A stretch of 64,000 bases of DNA, taken from Lasiosphaeria ovina. Taxonomy: Eukaryota > Ascomycota > Sordariomycetes > Sordariales > Lasiosphaeriaceae. Shown piece by piece: positions 44,807 to 56,690 of the stretch (the stretch's first letter is position 1; the number at the start of each line of letters is the position of its first letter). The notes under the pieces are model-generated. The model ran no database searches. It was not told the origin of the DNA and worked only from the letters and a program-made list of their open reading frames with translations. Made by a program: the position numbers and the translations under genes. The stretch is from positions 1,178,001 through 1,242,000 of the forward strand of contig JAULSN010000011.1 in the NCBI GenBank assembly GCA_033439765.1. Direction: 5' to 3'.

Positions 44807-46088
44807 TGCAGCGACTGGTATGGCAATCACACGAACAAAAAGTGGTTCGAGAATCTAATGCCAGTTGCTAAGTTCACCTGGCGGTGCCGCTGAAGGCGGA
44901 TTTAGGACGAGAGACCATGAGAATGGCTCGAGGAAGGAGGGCGGACCTTGAAATGGGGGGAACTACAGGCGCAGGCTGCGCCACTCTCTCTTCGTGCTGC
45001 TGCATGGCATGTGGAACCATTGCTGCCTGAGATTAGCCACTGCATTTGTATTGGAGGAACTGACGATGCGAATCGTCTTCCCGTGACCACTGGACCATTT
45101 CAAGTTGCATGAATACCTATCTTTAACTCCGCGGGGAGCGGTAGGAGGGAAAGATCCACAAGAAATGTAAAATGTAAACACAATCCGCAATAGAGCTGCT
45201 GGCGAGCAGTATTTTGAGACTACCTTATCAACTAATCAAGCAGTGCCCACCTCGCTTTGTGCTCTGTAGTTATGTAGACCTACTAATACTAGTAGGTACC
45301 GTAAGCAATTGCCTTACCATCATGGTTCCACGCGTGAGGCGCCCCTTCCCTGTCTTTGTCATAATCTGGTAAGCCCTGTAATATATGGCGCCGGCAGCTG
45401 CCCGGTGATTGACCATTAATTGAATTCAGACAGGCAGGTCAAATTGGCACGTTGCCGTTCCGAGTCGTGGCTCGAGCTTTTAGGTACGCGAAGAGACCTA
45501 TGGAAATCTACCGTATAATAAACCAATTCTCATCGTGGGGATTCAGCCCGTTGAAAGGCCTAGATTTGACTGACCTCCGGTTCACCCCCAGGACTTTTCT
45601 CTGAGAAAGGCGGTAGTTGTTGGAAATCCCAACAAGATGTTGAGCTTCCTCCAGGTTCTCTCTTACGTCCCTAAATACCTCGCTAACAATTATCTACGCA
45701 CTAGGCTGTATGCCGGGCCAGGAGCTTATTATTGGTGTACTGCTCGAAAATTGTATGGTTGAGCTGCAGGATGAAGCTGCAGAAGTTGCCTTTACCGTGA
45801 CGATCAGTGGTTAGCTCGGGTTCATCGTTCGTCAGCCGAGGCGCAGTCCTGGGGCGCAGCTCTGCAATGGGTTAACCCTTCCACCTTGCCAGGGTAAGGC
45901 GGGGTCATGGCGCGTGCCGAGGACTCCCGTCCCGGAGGATGGAAGAAAAGGACGGCAGCTACTCCGTACCTAGCTACCTTACCTTACTCGTATCAAAATA
46001 CCCGATGGTTTTGTTTTCACTTTAGGCGAGGTAATAATCACGAGACACGCAGAAAGGTGACGGGACCTAAGGGAAGTAACGCCCGGCC
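44807..46088. promoter_or_regulatory. Divergent intergenic region of protease and anchored-protein genes
   Basis: A 1.28 kb space separates the oppositely directed starts of the protease gene and the C-terminally anchored protein gene, so both promoters lie here. It contains a perfect 8-bp inverted repeat (ACCTACTA-ATAC-TAGTAGGT, 45278-45297). No coding region is supported. Confidence 0.5.
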
Positions 46089-47534
46089 ATGGCTGCTGGA
46101 TCGTCGACAGCGTTTCCACTGCAATCCGTTAGTGCCGTTCAATTGCGGAGTCTCTGCCAGGCCCTGTGGGGCTGGGACCTCTGCAGCGACTGCAGAGCCG
46201 CCAGGCCAAACAGTCTGCAACGGTGTCGGGAAGGATCCTGTCCCTGGAGCCAGCGCAGTGAGCGGCTGGAGCTTTTCTTCGACCTATACCGCGACCTGAC
46301 CAGCTCCTACGTCCCCGACTTTTTCGGCGACGAAGACCAGGCTCTCAGGAGCCACGAGGATCTCCTGGACATCATTCGCCTGGTGGGTCGGAATGGCGCG
46401 ACGCTCAGTCGCGACGAGTGCAGACATGTCTACTTCACAACCCGCAGCAACAATCCATATTATCTGAATCTAAATGTCGCGCATCAAGATGAGCAAAGCC
46501 CGGTGCCCAGGAATGACCAGGAACGCGCCTTTGATCTCGCATCAAGAGTCATGACCATGGTTGGCGTCGGCTGCCATGACCGGGACCAGGACGACCACGA
46601 CGCTGTCTTTTCTGGCGACGGAGACGAGCACGGCCGGCGGCTCCTTCCTCCCCATTTTCTCTGGTCGCCAGAAAAGCCACTGCAGGTCGCCCTCGCCGAC
46701 TCGTTCCCCACAAGAGTGCACCCGAGCCTCCAAGAGAACGACGCACAGTCCAAGACCATCAAATCCCGGCTAACCGCCGTCAACTTGACCAAGATTGCCC
46801 GCCTCAAGATGCAAGGCACCAGCGACCTCCAGCACCATCTCCGGCTAGACCAGGCTACGGGCACCGTCCACATTTTCCACTATACCAGCGTTTTGAAAGA
46901 ACATCTGCTTGCCACGAAGCCACTCGAACTAACCACGCCACCGAAGCGCCACAGCCCCGAAGCCGTTGACCAAGAAAAGACAGCACAACATTCAAGCGGC
47001 ATGGTCTGCCTCCCGCGGTCGCTGGCCCTCGAGACGTTGTACACAATGCAGCTGCTATTCCCGCGCGACGACAAGTCACAGGCGCTGCTGCGCAACCTGG
47101 TGTCCAAGCACGGCTTCGATCCGGACTGCCTGCGGTTTGGGACGGCGCCGTTCGAGTCACGCTTGCCGTCGTCGTTATTTGGCAACATGACCAGGGCCCA
47201 TCAACGTCGGGACGAGGGAGACGGAGACAATATTGATAACGTCACAGCCACGGCCACAGCGGCGCGCATGCTGTTGGATGAAAAGCCCCAAGCACTGAGA
47301 TATCCCGTCTGGGGCTCGCGGCTCATGGACCTCTTTGACGAGATCGAAAACCCAAAGCCCCGCGGCGCGCTCGACGCCTGGCTGGAGCGCCGGAGCAAAT
47401 CCCGCCATGTCATGCTGGTCACGCTCGCCGGGGTTGCCACCGCCGTCGTGCTGGGTTTGTTGAGTTTGTGTGTCAGTATCTTCCAGACCTGGATCGCGTG
47501 GAGGCAGTGGAAGGCGCAGGAGGGGACGTCTTGA
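46089..47534 (+). CDS. Uncharacterised C-terminally membrane-anchored protein, 481 aa
   Basis: Intronless frame from the first ATG. The N-terminal part has a Cys-rich segment (about residues 19-52, six Cys including CSDC). A mostly soluble region follows, with HVYFTTRSNNPYYLNL and a basic region KSRLTAVNLTKIARLKMQG. Near the C-terminus is LMDLFDEIENPKPRGALDAWLERRSKSRHVM, then a single strongly hydrophobic helix (about 441-471) and a short basic tail, a typical tail-anchor layout. No signal peptide is present. I recall similar proteins with the same 'ENP.PRG...WLERRS' plus membrane helix ending from many ascomycetes, all of unknown function. It is divergent from the trypsin-like protease gene, 1.28 kb away, and faces a decayed MBL gene downstream. 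Confidence 0.82.
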   Translation: MAAGSSTAFPLQSVSAVQLRSLCQALWGWDLCSDCRAARPNSLQRCREGSCPWSQRSERLELFFDLYRDLTSSYVPDFFGDEDQALRSHEDLLDIIRLVGRNGATLSRDECRHVYFTTRSNNPYYLNLNVAHQDEQSPVPRNDQERAFDLASRVMTMVGVGCHDRDQDDHDAVFSGDGDEHGRRLLPPHFLWSPEKPLQVALADSFPTRVHPSLQENDAQSKTIKSRLTAVNLTKIARLKMQGTSDLQHHLRLDQATGTVHIFHYTSVLKEHLLATKPLELTTPPKRHSPEAVDQEKTAQHSSGMVCLPRSLALETLYTMQLLFPRDDKSQALLRNLVSKHGFDPDCLRFGTAPFESRLPSSLFGNMTRAHQRRDEGDGDNIDNVTATATAARMLLDEKPQALRYPVWGSRLMDLFDEIENPKPRGALDAWLERRSKSRHVMLVTLAGVATAVVLGLLSLCVSIFQTWIAWRQWKAQEGTS

Positions 47535-47879
47535 AATAACAGACGACGAGAAGACACAAATCACAGGACTTGATTCAGAGAAAGGGAGCATATGATTGGA
47601 TGGGACATTGATGGCAAGTGGGTTGTCGCCGCTCGCTTTGTGACCGCCCTCTCCATTATATCCGGTGGACCTGTTAATATTTGGTCTAACTAAATAGATG
47701 CAGATGAAAACTGTGGCCTCAGTGTCTTTGGTTTGGATTTCAAGTTCGAGGCCTCCTTTTATCTGAATTACGAAGTATACGAACACCACTTCCTATTTTT
47801 GTTCGAAAGCCTTTCTAGGGAGTTTCATTCATCTCTTTAGTGATTGGGGCTTGTCAAATAACAAGCTTTGAAAACCGAA

Positions 47880-49232
47880 TGGATCCGCACAATGGATTGA
47901 TCCCGACTTCGAGGCACAAGACACCCACAATCCCCATGGCCCACGACGGGAGAACTCGAGAAAACTCCAAGGTTGCAACGCTTGCTTCAATACAACCTAC
48001 TTTGTGAGCTTTACGCCAAACCGCCCACCGGCCATGGCCCAGGCAAGTCTATTGATTGCGGTTGGTGGAGTGGACATGAGCAAATATTGATGGGCATATC
48101 CAAAGCGGCCTAGCGCCTGGATCTTCCCACAAGTTCCCTATGCGTTCAACATAGCCTACCCTCCGGCGGCCTAGCTGGGACTGTTCTCTCAAATTCAAAT
48201 TGGCCCTGCTGGAGATGCCATCCACCGGCCGGGGTTAGCACACTTTCAGAAAATCACCGAGCCAAAAGACAACCTGAACCACAACAGCATCCTGTTGAGC
48301 ACAAACTTGGATACCGGCACTGCGCGCAGTTCCCAATATCCCCGAAGCACAAGCTCTTTTTACCGGCGACAGCTCCGGTTGGATTATCAAAGACCGCGTG
48401 GAGCGAATTCGGGCCTTCCTCGCCGACAATGGCAACAACAATGTCTAGATACCTCACTTCTCCGTGTATAAGACCCAGCACCATGGGAGCGGCATCGATT
48501 GCGGGATCAGGCCGCCACGCTTGGACGCCATCCCAAACTGGGTTGTCAAGGAGACAGCAATCTTTGCATTCTTGGAATATGGCGACGTGTCTGGTGATAA
48601 CGTCACAGGAGGATACCGCAAGAGGTTTTTTGTCGACAGAGGCCTCGAGAATTCCCCCACCAACTATGCAATGAGACTCATGCGAGATATGGCCTTGGCT
48701 CTGCTCAATCACCATACAAATGTCGTGATTTCGCTTGCCGATGCGAGAACCCTTTTTCGGAGTCGACATGTTATCCATCTAAGAAATCGCCTGGGACTAG
48801 ATACTACGGGTTTGGTTCAGCCTGGCCTGGACGTTACGAAAAAGACTGATAAAATTTGGGCAGATTTATGGAAATGGCCTATAAGCCTCGAGATTACTGG
48901 AATGAAGGTTCACGCGGAAACATAAAATTCTTCTTTAATATCCCTGCTGGAACCGAAGACGAAGATGCCCACACATTCGATCGCGAGTGGCTGGATGGTA
49001 CGTGCAGTGGATGTCGGACAAGGGAACAGGCACCAGCAACGTGTCAAACACCATGTGGCAGAAATACTGGCAAACTTACTATGGAGCCAACGCAATCCGC
49101 GACTTTTTCATGTCCTTTACTGCTCACACATATGTGGTCAGCGCCAACTATGCACAGCATGGACACCCGACCCCCAACACCATAGCTGGCGGTCCGGATT
49201 TCGACGTGGCCGCTGGGAAGGTACCTAGGTGA
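47880..49232 (+). pseudogene. Metallo-beta-lactamase-fold hydrolase relic
   Basis: Fragments in all three plus frames give a coherent protein: ELYAKPPTGHGPGKSIDCGWWSGHEQ near 48020-48090, TGDSSGWIIKDRVERIRAF near 48360-48420, VYKTQHHGSG near 48460-48490 (the HHGS motif of ComEC-type MBL proteins), then FFVDRGLENSPTNYAM, and a terminal SANYAQHGHPTPNTI, a typical end of this fold. In-frame TGA and TAG stops occur at about 48090 and 48170, another TAG at about 48446, and several frame changes are needed. No splice signals account for all of them. The relic retains most of its length. The assignment rests on HHGS plus the SAN...HGHP ending; substrate unknown. Confidence 0.6.
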
Positions 49233-49381
49233 AGACCTCGATTCCGAGTCATCGTTCCTTCCTCTAATTAGAGCTTTCATCCAATTCGGAAATACCGCCA
49301 AAAGTAAACAAAGCGATCACGTCCTTGGCAGCCTGCTGTTTCGAAAATCCACCTCGATCTCTAGCCCAACGCCTTGGGCAG

Positions 49382-52300
49382 TTACATCCACCCCGATACA
49401 CGGATATATTTTCCCCTTGTGGAATCGATCCTCAGATAGCAGCGGGACCGTATCTGGTAGACAGTCCGTTCTGTTAGTCCCTGCGTCAAATCCATGAGAT
49501 CGAGAAGCTCACCTTTGCCATCGGGACTGAACTCAGCGGCCTTGGCATTCTGCGACCTCTTCAAGTACCACACCTTCCTGGCCGCCCCCGGGCTTGTATC
49601 ACGGCTCAGGGGCTCCAGACACACAGTGATTGTGTCCCCTTGTTCAAAGCAGGAGTCCACATCGTGCTGCTCGGAAATCGTGTCCCATTCACCCTCCACG
49701 TACAGCATACCGCGATCTTCAAAGCCCCACGAGTTATAGAATTTTCCTGGGTATTTTGCGTCTTTCCCCTCTGGGAAGAACTCGCCGCAAAAACCAATGA
49801 TCAGAGTCCTATGATCCAGCAAAGATTAGTAGACACCCGGCTTGATTTGTGTGCGGGCTTGTTTGTCTTACCCTCCGGGAGGCCATTTGATGATTTTCAC
49901 ATCAAAGGAAAACATGTTGCTATCTGGTGGAAGGGGAGACGACGTTCTCAAACACACAACACTACGGCTCAAACGAGTCGATGTCTCGTTGGTAATGGAT
50001 ATTTCTAGACCGGGGACTTTCTCAGCAATGACACACGATCTGGGGGGCACATCTCTGCTTTTGTTGATGACTTACTGCCTGTGCCGCTCAATAACCCTGA
50101 GTTTCGCAAGTTTTGGTCGGTGTTGGGAATGTCGAACACGTATTTTGCCCCACCGCTCGCAACCTCGGCTCTTTTTTCACTCTTGTTCGCAGAAGAGAGT
50201 TTTGTTAGTGCGAGATTGTAACGGTCCCTTATCTCCTTAATGACATCACCCCTAACGCCAAAGCTCTTCGCCCAGTCGACAACGCTCCAACCGAGCTCGC
50301 CAGTGAGATCGGGCCGAGTCAGCCTTTCAAACCTGGACCCCTCCTCTTGCCTCTCCCAATGTTCCTCGAGCCTACCTATCATGCCTATTATCGCATTATC
50401 CTCGTAGCCGCGGATGGCGAAGTGGCAAGGGATGTCCACGCTAAGCAGGTTGTCGCCCTCCATGCTCCGACCCAAAGCCATATCCGTCCAAGCCGCGATA
50501 GACTGGCGGTCCGCGAGCCTGGCAATACGGTCGCGCTCGCCAAAGATTTTGGGAAAGTCATCCTTCTTCTCGTCCTTCTTCCCGAGAGAGCGAATGAGAC
50601 CTGGGATGTATGAGATCCGGTCCCTGCTCGGATCATCCAGAGCCCTCATGAGAAATGGTTCTTTCAGTTGGTAGCTTGCGTTATTGTGGGCCAGAATGAG
50701 CCGGCACAGCTCCTCTTGGTTTCCATCATCGGCGAGGAACAACGGCGTCCGCCCGTACTCATCCTCCTTATCTAGCATTTCAGGGACCCTGTCACATAAA
50801 AGCTTGGCGATATTCCGCCATGATTCCTTTTCGCTTTCTGCAAACCCGACCGCAAAATGCAAGGCTGTGAAGCGGTGCCATTTCTCAGCAGCGCCGTTGG
50901 GGGTCACTTTGTACCTGGGTTCGAGAAGTGCCTCCACGATTTTCTCCTCTCCTAGCTCGCAAGCGTACTCGAGGGCCGATTGGTTGTACATTCCATCTCT
51001 CTGATTGACCATGTCCCGGAACTCATCTGGTGGGGAGCTGTTCTCGCTGTCTTGCTGGCTGGCGGTGCTCTCTGAAGTTTGGTAAGCTAGAGACAACTTG
51101 AATGCCCCCTCGAGAATCTTGGTGACGGCGTACTCGAAGCGCGAAATGCACGCCGCAATGAGAGGGGTCCGTCCATCCTTGTCTTCCGACCTTAGATCCC
51201 GGGGCTCAAATTTAGCGTGTTGGAGGAGAAGGTCGACCACCGTTTTCCTGCCCTCAGCAAGATTCTCGTCGCTAGTCGCTACAGCAAAGTGTAGAAGACT
51301 TCGCCGCTGGTTCTCTGCATCATCGAAGAAAACTGCATCTTCAATTGCCAGGAGCTGCTCAACAACGGGGCGCAATCCCATCTCGCAAGCCATTGCCACC
51401 GCCGACAGACCCTCGCTCGTTTTTGTCATCTCCAGATTGATCTTGCTTCCCTCATTCATTTCCTTGAGTATGAACAGGGCATTATCCGCTTTCCGTGCCA
51501 TGATGGCCACGTGAAGAGGGAGTCTCCCGTCATCGTTCATCTCATTGATGTCCTCCTTATTGATGTTGATGCCCAACCCTTTGGCCTTTTCCGAGAATAT
51601 CTTCAGGTCTCCGTACTGGGCGACGAGATGAAGCAATGTTCCTCCGTTTTTGTATCTGAACCTGACATCTTCTTGTATGTGCTCGATGATTTTCTTGACA
51701 AGCCGTTCAAGCTCTTTGACACTCTCGGTTTCGCTGTCCTCGCCGCTGTGCCTTCTCTTGTTGAGGATATTCAACGTGTACATCAATGGGGTGCATTCCA
51801 TCTCGTCCTCTCTCTCAGGCTCAGCATGGCCTCTACAGTCGAGTAAGATCCCACAGAGCTTGGCGTGGCCCAGGCTCGCAGCTATGTGTAATGCTTCTCG
51901 ATCCCACATATCTGTCTGGGTCACCGGTGTTCCGCGAAGTGCGCGTCGCAAGGGCGTAAAGCAGTCTTCGCTCCCGCCCTTGACGGCGAGGTGCATCGGT
52001 GTCAGTCCATCACGCCCCGCCAACTGCGCAATGGCTCTGCTGTCTTCCGCCAGGTCCAAAAGCTCCTGGACATTGTTGTAGCAACCCCCTCGAACAGCCA
52101 CGTGCAGAGGGCTTCGGCCCCATTGGTCTCGGAGTTTGAGGATCCCTCGTTTTCCGCTGTTCGACTTGAATTTCGACTCGACCTCGCCATAGATCTTCTT
52201 CACTATTTCCGAGTCCTGGCAGAGGGAGGTGTAGTGCAATGGCGACCACCCAAATAAATCCTGTTCGTCCATACACTCGGCGATGGTCTTATAGGTCTTG

Positions 52301-55300
52301 ATCGGATCGCGCCGGCCCCGAGAACCATCGGGGTGGCTACCTGCCAGGATCCCTAGAATATCGAGGTGACCGGGGGAGAACGACAGATTCGGAGCAGAAA
52401 ATTCTTGTGAGATCTCTTCCCAACTGTACCGCACCGGGTAAATGGGGGGATCTTCGACCTCACTCTTCTTAGGAATAGTTCGTGGCTGGAGCTCGCTGTC
52501 GATGGCGTCTTGGATGGTCTGGTCAGCTCTCTTAACGTCACCGAATCGATTCAGGGCTCTGATGACGTCTCCAAAGCGACGCTGAAGACGGTAAACCTTG
52601 AAAAGCTTCCCAAGAATCTTGTAGTACCCAGATAGCAATGTGTTGGCAAGGGTCATGAGTGCCACTTGAAGCTCATCCCGCGGTTTAGTATCCTCGTCGT
52701 CGTCATATGGCTCGTATGGCTCGGACACCACGAGAAGAAAGTCGACAGTGACGACCACAGCCTCGTAGCAAAAACGCTCCTCGATGGATTTGCCGAGTTC
52801 GCTCTGAAGCAGGTTGTTATAGCAGTCAGCAACCTCAGCCCAGCCGCAATCTGGATTTTTCTGGGGAAGCATTCTCAGCATCACTTCGTTCGGAAGGAGG
52901 TCCGCGAAGCTCAACGGCGGGACGATACACAGGAGGACCTCTGTCGCATCTCCGAGGCCCGTTCGCTCGATCCGCTGCGCGACCTTGGTGAGGCTGCGTT
53001 GGCGCAGTGTTGGCTCGGACCATGTCCTACGAAACTGCTGTGGCACAAACTTTCCGCCTTGCGAGACCTCGACCTCTTGTTTGTTTCGCGGCAGCCCTTG
53101 GCCAAGGCAGCTCGACGGCAGGTATTTGGCGATGGACCACATGAAGGCAGTGAAGAGGTGCTGGGCCAGGATCAGCGGTAGTGGTAAACAGGAGTCCACC
53201 GCCAGCTCGTGGGCCGTTGGGTCTGTCTTCGGTTAGCCCTGAGAGTTCTCCAAATAGGATCATTCATGGAGAGTTACCGAGGACTTCTCGGCCGTTGAAG
53301 CCTATAATCAGCTTCACGTTTGCGTCTCGGTCCTTCGTCAACATTTGCTCGCTGAAGCCGTCAACCCACCAGGACAAATCTCGTTTGAGGGTGCCGCTCT
53401 TGTAATAGTCATCGCCAAGAATCCTCCGGAACTGGTAAGTGGGTGTGGTGGCTCCAGGGTCAAACCATCCAGCCTGCCGCAAGCCTTTTCCACCAGCATC
53501 AGCGGCAGCTGACTGCAGCCCGGGCGGATGCGTCTCCTCAACATAAGCCATCCAGAGCGAAAGCACGGCATCTAGGCTATCTTGATCTACCTCCCATGTC
53601 CCGCTGACGGTTTTATCATTACTGTTACCGTTGGTCTGCCAGAAACAACGGATCCTGACCCAGTCCTCGTCTGCAACAAGAACGGCAGAGTGTGGCGATT
53701 TACTCCGTGTCGTAGGCAGAGCAATGTTCAAGCAGATGGTAGCGTCGTCCTTCAAATCTGATGAGCCGTCCTGTTTCGGTATTCGCAGGGTTCGCGGATC
53801 GTCGATAAACTCGGACAAGACGTAGATGATGCTGCGACTGAGGGCCAGGGATGCACTAGAGGCTACAGACGGCCAGACAGTGACGTACCCCAGCCGCTGG
53901 CGGACGCGTAGAAGCTGCTGACTCGACACCTTCGGTTCTCTGTGACCTTCCGTCGATCTGGTCCCGCAGTTGCCGGGCTGGGTATCCGTCGGGCCGGGAG
54001 CCGTTGTTGTGGCGATGACAGGGAAGGGGAACTTGTAGCCATCTTCCAAGTCGCCAGCGGTAAAGACCCTCCAGTCGTGCCTTTTCGCTTTGCTATCGGT
54101 TCCACTGACGGTTGCCACATGCTCGTTCCCGATGAACTCCTCTTGAAATGCAATTCGGCTGGCTAGGAAATCGAGCTCGTACCGGGGAACTGTCTCGAAT
54201 CCGCGCAGAGGACTTCTTGTTCGGGTTCGGATCATAGCTCGGAAGATGGCCATAGCAACGATGCCTCCGAGCTGAGCGAAAGAAACCGGGTACGGGAGGG
54301 CGCGGAGTCCTATGAACTGCAGGATAAAGCCGCTACCTGTGGTAAGCACACCAAGCATGGTGACAGCCCCCCAAGTGTTCCGCTGAAGGCGCTCGCTGAG
54401 GTAACTGGCAGAGTGAGTTGTTAGCCGCCATCGACTTCCAGCCCCCCTGGCCACACGTACCCTAGCGGTCCTGCGCCGGCCCCATCCGCGACCGGAGTGC
54501 TGTCCCTGCCCTTTGGTCCTCCCGCCTGCTGATGGGAGTCGCCACGGCGGCTAGAAGTAATGACCCGGAGTATCCTGCCCTCGGAAATAGCGTACGGGCT
54601 GAAGGTTTGGTCGTTGACGCTCTGGGCCTTCTGTACCCAGAAGAGATGTGGCCTGGCTGAGCTATCGGTGGCGTTCAGGCTGTCGACAGGCTCCCAACAC
54701 CACTCGGTGGTGCTTCGCGCTATGATGTACGAGCAGGTTGCCATCCCCAGGCAGAGCGCGAAAGACCCCGCAGCGTAGCAGGGAAAGCCGTACGATTTGA
54801 GCTCGTACCCCACGCTTGTCCTTGTCCCCTCGTGGAGTGTGACCAACCCGGCGATTGCCACCAGGCCGAGTTGAAGGAGGACGGCGATGGCAGCTATGCA
54901 GAGCACCGAAAGCTTGGCTTGTCGCTCGTCTTCGCTGCTCTGGGGTCTTGCATGGTTAAGCTGCAGGTTTGGTGGCCCCAGGCGCCTCAGAGCTTTCATT
55001 TCGTCGTTTTCATCAGGCTCCTTCCCATCTCCTGACGAGGAGTAGCCGGCCTTATCGACAGTCTCTACTGCACCTTTGTCATGCACTAAGTCGGGGGCGC
55101 TCTCAGTTGCCGACTCCTCGTCCGTTTTTCCATGGATAACATCATCACCCACGGGCCCGCGGCGGAAAGTCCTGTGGAGCAAGGAGCGCATGGTTTTAAG
55201 AACCCACAGAAAATCGCCATGGAAATGCCCTCGATACTCTGCTCCCGTCAGACCGGTTAGCACACCGCGAGAATCTTCTCGGGAGCCTTCGAAGGCAGGT

Positions 55301-55996
55301 ACATACCTCTCCCTCTCATGACCACTGCGCCTGGCCCCAACCGATTATCTCTTGTGATTAGTGCACCGAGTTTCGAGATTGGGTGGTAGCCGCAGGCGGT
55401 CGCGATCGTATGGATTCCGCATGAGGGACTCCAGGTCCTCTTCAGTCCAGTCAAGAACGGAGCAGGCCTCAAGTCGTCTTCCTGGAGCTTTTCCTTCTCG
55501 GTCTTGTACACGGACGGAAAGACCAGAATCTGTTTGATGCTAGCTTTTCCCATGGCCCGCACGATGCCTTTACCATTGAAAAGCTCGCACACTTCGTTTG
55601 ACGTTGAGGACATGAGCTCAATCTCGGCAGACGCCACGTTCTCCCGAGCAAGACCGATAAAAGCCTGTGCGGCTCTTGGCCCCTGAACACGAATCGCAGC
55701 GGTTATGGCGGTAACAATCCCGAGCGGAACCATGGCGAAGATCAAATGATCGAGCCAGTCGAGACTTTCGCTTGCGAACTGAGTCGCGAACTTTTCGCCA
55801 AACAAAGCCAGCACACTGGGAGGCAAGGAGTCAGCAGTGTAACCGGAAACTCATGTAACAAAACCCACGGGGCGAGGTCCGAGAAGAGGTTGAACGCAAA
55901 CTCGGAGTCTCCTTCTGCGGCGGCGACGCAAGGAGCCATCATCAGTGCCGTTGTCACTGCTACCCAGTAGATGGCCATATTCGTCGGCGCGCCCAT
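49382..55996 (-). CDS. Multipass membrane protein with ankyrin repeats and SPRY-like C-terminus, 2,082 aa
   Basis: Seven exons read as one frame: 55996-55869, 55815-55307, 55238-54461, 54404-53278, 53222-50076, 50004-49872 and 49808-49382. The six introns are 53-71 nt, nearly all with CTAAC or CTGAC branch sites, and every phase agrees. Order: a signal-like start (VTTALMMAPCVAAAE) and FNLFSDLAP; a membrane helix LDHLIFAMVPLGIVTAITAAI followed by VQGPRAAQAFIGLAREN and MSSTSNEVCELFNGKGIVR; about four further hydrophobic helices in exons 3-4; a soluble middle; ankyrin repeats at about residues 1165-1680 (GWSPLHYTS, GRSPLHVAVRGG, GLTPMHLAVKGG, GRTPLIAACISR, GRTPLFLAD); and a final domain with MFSFDVKIIKWPPGG, IGFCGEFF and SWGFEDRG that looks like SPRY. 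Similar proteins of unknown function occur in many ascomycetes. The short sixth exon has the weakest splice evidence (branch site CTGAG). The gene is apparently intact. Confidence 0.85.
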
Positions 55997-56297
55997 CGTT
56001 CCGGGCTCGATTGTTCCGGTAATTGCAAGATCAGCAGCTCTAGGAAGCCTCTAGATCGTCACTAGGTTCTCACGGCGTCCGACGATTTGCGCGAAATTGC
56101 ATGGAAAGAGGGGAAGTTCCTAAGGAAAATTGAGGTTGGGGTCGGAAGCCCATTTCAGCTGTAGGAGGAAAGCCAGACATGCATTTCCTGACGGGATGCA
56201 TGAGCGCAAGCCTATCGAGGGCCGCGACTGATCAATAGTGGCTGGAACCAGACACCCATTGGCTGCGCCTACATATGACGGGCATCTCCGGGGGTGG

Positions 56298-56690
56298 TTA
56301 CACCGGCTTTCCATCAACCATGCTCCCGTGGGAATATCGACATCTCCGATTTACCGCCGAACGGAAAGATGATGGCGGAGAGAAACACCCCCTTAATAAA
56401 ACACCAAAGCAACCACAACAGTTATCAGGCCTCCGGACCGCATCCTTGCCGTCCCTCAATCCAAGGCTACTATACCGCTCCGGTACAGCCGTCGAAACCC
56501 ACGCCAAAAGAGTTGAGAAGAAATTGTCGTATGACACCGCTGGCGTGCACAAACAAGTCGAAAACTCCAACTCGCTGAAGCTGGGCGCCGCCGCTGAGCA
56601 GTTAACGAGGATGCTGTTGACGGACGCGCAGGTTGTTGCGCTACCGGTGACGGGCGCGGTGAGGGTCACGGCTTCTGTTAGGTCCACGAT
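56298..56690 (-). pseudogene. Fragment of a Ser/Cys-rich secreted protein
   Basis: A minus-strand frame reads TTCASVNSILVNCSAAAPSFSELEFSTCLC and then DNFFSTLLAWVSTAVPERYSSL. I recall this Cys-spacing with 'C.S...IL..C....P.FS.L...CLC' from fungal secreted, Ser-rich GPI-type proteins. There is no ATG or signal peptide before it (the frame begins with GTG), and after RYSSL the frame drifts into unrelated sequence, so only a middle piece remains. The plus-strand frame covering the same stretch (56275-56820) shows no features. Family assignment is tentative. Confidence 0.4.

Noticed and set aside
50040..50075. 36-nt alternative intron (GTAAGT...CCCCCAG) in the ankyrin gene
   Set aside because: It keeps a frame that stops soon after and loses the SPRY-like exons; the 71-nt intron ending at 50005 is in phase with the following exons.
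53864..53896. GTACGT...CTAG segment inside exon 4 of the ankyrin gene as an extra intron
   Set aside because: It would be only about 33 nt, and the frame is open across it, so splicing is unnecessary.
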